A stretch of DNA of 46,086 nt, from NCBI GenBank assembly GCA_017397955.1, contig JAFQHL010000010.1, positions 1 through 46,086 of the forward strand. Direction: 5' to 3'. The notes beneath the pieces were generated by a model. That model saw only the letters and a list, made by a program, of their open reading frames with translations. It ran no database searches and was not told the DNA's origin. Source of the DNA: Clostridia bacterium (GTDB lineage Bacteria > Bacillota > Clostridia > Oscillospirales > CAG-382). Made by a program: the position numbers and the translations under genes. This document shows positions 43,600 through 46,086 of the stretch, one piece after another. Every line of letters begins with the position of its first letter. Position 1 is the first letter of the stretch.

Positions 43600-44985
43600 A
43601 TGTTTAAAAAACTTATCGGCGACAGGCGCTTTTACCGCAGGGTTATACTGCTTATGTTGCCAATTCTTATACAAAACGGAATAACCAACTTTGTTAATAT
43701 GCTGGACAACCTTATGGTCGGTCAGGTGGGGCAAACGGAGATGATAGGCGTTTCTGTTGCCAACCAGCTTATATTTGTGTATAACCTTTGCGTTTTCGGC
43801 GCGGTGTCGGGTGCGGGTATCTTCGGTGCACAGTTTTTCGGCAACGGCGACCACAAGGGGCTTAGGGATACTTTCCGCTTTAAGCTGCTGTTTTGTACCG
43901 CGCTTACGGTTTTGGTTACGGCACTGTTCTTCTTTTACGATGACGGGCTTATAGGGCTTTACCTTAAAGGCGAAGGGACAGCTGAAGATATCGCGGCATC
44001 CCTTGCGGCAGGCAAGGGCTACCTAAAGATAATTCTTATAGGGCTGATTCCCGCGGCGATAGTGCAATGCTATGCCAGCACACTCAGAGAGACGGGGCAG
44101 ACCGCGCCGCCTATGCTTGCGGGGATAATTGCTGTTTTTGTTAACCTTGTGCTGAACTATGTACTTATCTTCGGTAACTTTGGTGCACCTGAGCTCGGTG
44201 TGGCAGGTGCAGCCATAGCTACGGTGACATCCCGTTTTGCAGAGCTTATTGTGCTTGTTTTGTGGACACACCGCAACCGCCACACGGAAGCAAACCAATT
44301 TGTAATAGGTGCTTTCAAGAGCCTTAGGGTGCCTATTGACTTAATAAAGAAAATTGCCGCAAAAGGTATGCCCCTTATGCTTAACGAGACCATGTGGGCG
44401 GCGGGGATTGCCTTTGTTAACCGCTGTTATTCAAGCGAAGGGCTGGATGTGGTGGCGGCAAACAATATTGTGCAGACCTTCTTCAATGTGTTCTCTGTAG
44501 CCTTTATGGCAGTGGGCGTTGCCATTGGTATAGTGGTAGGTCAGCTTTTGGGCGCAGGAAAGGCCGAGGAGGCCAAGGACTCCGCGATAAAGCTTATCGT
44601 CTTTTCCATAGCGGTGAGCATAGCGGTAATGCTTCTCTTTATCCTTTGTGCTGAGTTTATACCCAACTTTTACGAGATAACACCCGAGGTAAAACTGCTT
44701 TCCACAAGAATGATGCAGATTTGCGCATTGGCTATGCCTCTTGACGCGTTTGCGCATGCGTCGTACTTTACATTACGCTCAGGCGGTGAAGCACTTATAA
44801 CAATAATCTTCGACTCGGGCTTTGTGTGGGCGATAAGCGTACCCGTTGCGTTTGTATTGTGCGAACATACGCCATTTACAATCCTGCCCATATACGCAAT
44901 ATGCCAAGGGCTTAACGGCATAAAGTGCCTTATAGGCGGCGTGTTTGTTAAAAAAGGCAAATGGATTAAAAAAATAGTAGATTAA
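43600..44985 (+). CDS. MATE family efflux transporter, second copy
   Basis: 461 residues, about 12 membrane helices. The N-terminus RRVILLMLPILIQNGITNFVNMLDNLMVGQVG is typical of the bacterial MATE subgroup. It is clearly divergent from the MATE at 11293, not a recent duplicate. GGGAGG lies upstream of the start, and its own promoter and bidirectional terminator make it a single-gene unit. Substrate unknown. Confidence 0.93.
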   Translation: MFKKLIGDRRFYRRVILLMLPILIQNGITNFVNMLDNLMVGQVGQTEMIGVSVANQLIFVYNLCVFGAVSGAGIFGAQFFGNGDHKGLRDTFRFKLLFCTALTVLVTALFFFYDDGLIGLYLKGEGTAEDIAASLAAGKGYLKIILIGLIPAAIVQCYASTLRETGQTAPPMLAGIIAVFVNLVLNYVLIFGNFGAPELGVAGAAIATVTSRFAELIVLVLWTHRNRHTEANQFVIGAFKSLRVPIDLIKKIAAKGMPLMLNETMWAAGIAFVNRCYSSEGLDVVAANNIVQTFFNVFSVAFMAVGVAIGIVVGQLLGAGKAEEAKDSAIKLIVFSIAVSIAVMLLFILCAEFIPNFYEITPEVKLLSTRMMQICALAMPLDAFAHASYFTLRSGGEALITIIFDSGFVWAISVPVAFVLCEHTPFTILPIYAICQGLNGIKCLIGGVFVKKGKWIKKIVD

Positions 44986-44990
44986 TACAC

Positions 44991-45039
44991 AAAAAGAGCA
45001 AACACACAAGGAACAAAACCTTGTATGTCTGCTCTTTTT
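44991..45039. terminator. Bidirectional terminator between MATE and cdd
   Basis: AAAAAGAGCA (44991-45000) pairs with TGCTCTTTTT (45030-45039), with an inner stem ACACACAAGG/CCTTGTATGT (one mismatch). The A and T runs at the two ends make it usable from either strand. Confidence 0.85.
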
Positions 45040-45052
45040 CTCTGTTATGCTC

Positions 45053-45448
45053 TTAATCAATCCACCATTCGGGGGTAAGCTCACCAAGAGTTACGGTGCG
45101 CCCCGTGGCAAAGTCCATCATAATCTCTATGTTTTTATAATGCCCCGCCATAAGCTGTACCATAAGCTCTCTGCAAGCACCGCAAGGGGCACCGCTTGAG
45201 CCGTCGGGCATTATGCAAAGCACCTTGTCTATCTCATGCTCGCCGTTGGTAATCATATTAAAAATGGCATTTCTCTCCGCACATACACCAAGACCGGAGC
45301 AGGTATCAATACACACGCCCGTATATATCCTGCCGGATTTGGAAAGCACAGCCGCGGCAACCTCGCCACAGCTTACATAGTCGGAGATTTTACGCTCGCA
45401 AAGCACTTTCTTTGCTGCTGTATACATATCTGTCCATATTTTATCCAT
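45053..45448 (-). CDS. cdd: Cytidine deaminase family protein
   Basis: 131 residues, homotetramer-type cytidine deaminase. Zinc ligands and the proton-shuttling Glu are in VCAERNAIF and APCGACREL. Converts cytidine and deoxycytidine to uridines in pyrimidine salvage. The blasticidin-S deaminase branch has a similar length and motif set and cannot be excluded. AAGGAGG precedes the start. Confidence 0.9.
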   Translation of the reverse strand: MDKIWTDMYTAAKKVLCERKISDYVSCGEVAAAVLSKSGRIYTGVCIDTCSGLGVCAERNAIFNMITNGEHEIDKVLCIMPDGSSGAPCGACRELMVQLMAGHYKNIEIMMDFATGRTVTLGELTPEWWID

Positions 45449-45516
45449 AGCGGCCTCCTTAGTGTATTACATATAGCTTCTCTTTTGACCGTGAACAGCC
45501 ATTTTGTTTTAGAGAA

Positions 45517-45583
45517 GAATAAAAAGCGAAAAGAACAAAAAAGATAATTTCGGCAGTTTTGCGTATAAACTCGAACTCTCACG
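45517..45583. repeat. Dispersed repeat, copy 1
   Basis: GAAAAGAACAAAA then AAGATAATTTCGGCAGTTTT, GCGTAT and TCGAACTCTCAC. The same order of blocks recurs at 45886-46007. It lies between the cytidine deaminase start and the small membrane gene. The T-arm-like TTCGA is not part of a tRNA. Confidence 0.7.
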
Positions 45584-45609
45584 GTGGACACTGTTCGATA
45601 AATAAGAAT

Positions 45610-45777
45610 TTACTTATCCTCTTTATCTTGTTTGGACACCAAAATGATTGAACCAACAAGCAAGGCAACACCAAGAGTGAAAAACACACATCCAACTACT
45701 GTATTCAACTGATTTGCAAAGAAACCAATCATTCCACTGCCTGCCGCACAACAAATCACATGAAATGCCTTTTTCAT
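45610..45777 (-). CDS. Small two-helix membrane peptide
   Basis: 55 residues: MKKAFHVICCAAGSGMIGFF, a short polar turn ANQLNTVV, then GCVFFTLGVALLVGSIILV and a charged SKQDKEDK tail. Predicted as a helical hairpin in the membrane. GGAGG lies 9 bases before ATG and a promoter is at 45813-45841, so it is likely expressed. It is flanked by the two copies of the dispersed repeat. Function unknown; no partner gene is adjacent. Confidence 0.7.
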   Translation of the reverse strand: MKKAFHVICCAAGSGMIGFFANQLNTVVGCVFFTLGVALLVGSIILVSKQDKEDK

Positions 45778-45812
45778 AGCATCGTTCCTCCAAATTCTTA
45801 TTTATCAAACAG

Positions 45813-45841
45813 ATTCTATCACAATTCACAGTTTAATTCAA
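45813..45841 (-). promoter_or_regulatory. Promoter of the 55-residue membrane peptide
   Basis: On the minus strand TTGAAT (45841-45836), 17 bases, TAGAAT (45818-45813), with the start codon 36 bases downstream. Confidence 0.6.
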
Positions 45842-45885
45842 TGCTTTGCGAAGCAAAGCTAGAAACTTGTCAAGATTAGCGGACA

Positions 45886-46007
45886 GAAATAAGAGTGAAA
45901 AGAACAAAAAGAAACGACAACCTTCTGTCGAAAATTGTCGTTTCTTTTGTGTAAGGACTATAAAAAAGATATTTTCGGCCGTTTTGCGTATGACTTCGAA
46001 CTCTCAC
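45886..46007. repeat. Dispersed repeat, copy 2, with an inserted hairpin
   Basis: Matches 45517-45583 at both ends (GTGAAAAGAACAAAAA on the left; AAAGATATTTTCGGCCGTTT, GCGTAT and TCGAACTCTCAC on the right). It carries about 50 extra bases between the halves, forming the hairpin at 45907-45948. Confidence 0.65.
45907..45948 (-). terminator. Hairpin inside repeat copy 2
   Basis: Perfect 14-base arms AAAAGAAACGACAA/TTGTCGTTTCTTTT around a 14-base loop. On the minus strand the stem is followed by a T run, as for a gene entering from beyond the window end. Confidence 0.65.
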
Positions 46008-46038
46008 AAAATATCTTGAGCTTTCTAATTTAGTGTGT

Positions 46039-46078
46039 GGTGGTGAGCCACCGTCAGTCGATCAGTGGCTGTACCACC
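46039..46078. other. Two-segment hairpin at the window edge
   Basis: GGTGGT-G-AGCCAC (46039-46051) pairs with GTGGCT-GT-ACCACC (46065-46078), two 6-bp stems separated by an asymmetric internal loop, closing a 13-base loop. It could be a structured RNA, a recombination site or part of a larger element cut by the window. Confidence 0.45.
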
Positions 46079-46086
46079 TTGAGACC

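Larger units (their letters stand above)
45778..46086. other. Gene-free interval to the window end
   Basis: Holds the promoter of the 55-residue peptide, repeat copy 2, and two hairpins. No complete gene is seen; a minus-strand frame running in from the right edge ends at 46054 (last residues GLKVVQPLID) and is too short to judge. Confidence 0.6.

Noticed and set aside
45568..45584. TTCGA/ACTCTCAC text resembling a tRNA T-arm
   Set aside because: No acceptor, D or anticodon stems can be formed around either copy.

Overview
The window looks like a chromosomal segment of an anaerobic Clostridia-type Firmicute, most likely a gut Oscillospiraceae/Ruminococcaceae relative (inference). The reasons are strong AGGAGG-type ribosome sites, sigma-A promoters of the TTGACA-17-TATAAT kind, type I dockerin modules, a BspA-like leucine-rich surface protein, a fused FprA/Hrb flavodiiron protein for oxygen or NO removal, and an ArgJ-type (acetyl-recycling) arginine pathway. 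No rRNA, tRNA, CRISPR array or transposase gene was seen.

Layout. 1-6.5 kb: a 2076-residue secreted LRR/dockerin protein on the minus strand, bordered by repeat elements. 6.8-11.1 kb (minus): rubredoxin, a four-domain flavodiiron protein and a domain-permuted GH3 glycosidase. 11.2-17.6 kb (plus): a tightly packed run of MATE exporter, AzlC, AzlD, MetF, a separate cobalamin-dependent methionine synthase activation protein and a MetH lacking that domain. 17.7-19.9 kb: a sigma-like factor (TTG start), a one-pass membrane protein resembling an anti-sigma factor, a small secreted Cys protein and an XRE regulator. 19.9-22.6 kb: a 600-bp intergenic region packed with hairpins and a MITE-like element, then a half-dockerin microORF and a dockerin protein with a 609-bp internal duplication. 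22.7-28.4 kb: cell-envelope genes (two SGNH-type lipoproteins with acidic Ser/Glu linkers, a class A beta-lactamase-like protein), a CCA-adding enzyme and two small unknowns.

28.5-42.7 kb is one long apparent operon, argG-argH-argC-argJ-argB-argD-argF-carA-carB::dapF-P1 peptidase. It runs from a promoter at 28540 to a strong terminator at 42645 and encodes a complete route from glutamate to arginine, with carbamoyl phosphate supply. 42.7-46.1 kb: a methyltransferase, a second MATE exporter, cytidine deaminase, a 55-residue membrane peptide and repeats.

The most unusual biology is in the arginine operon. CarA has lost two of its three glutaminase catalytic residues (Cys to Gly, His to Tyr). 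CarB is fused in frame, with no linker, to a complete diaminopimelate-epimerase-fold domain whose own catalytic Cys, conserved His and an active-site Asn are substituted. Together this suggests an ammonia-dependent carbamoyl phosphate synthetase carrying a repurposed, possibly ligand-sensing, DapF-like module. A second pattern is a family of short hairpin elements; two copies (6615-6761 and 20028-20261) sit between direct duplications of a neighbouring gene's terminator.
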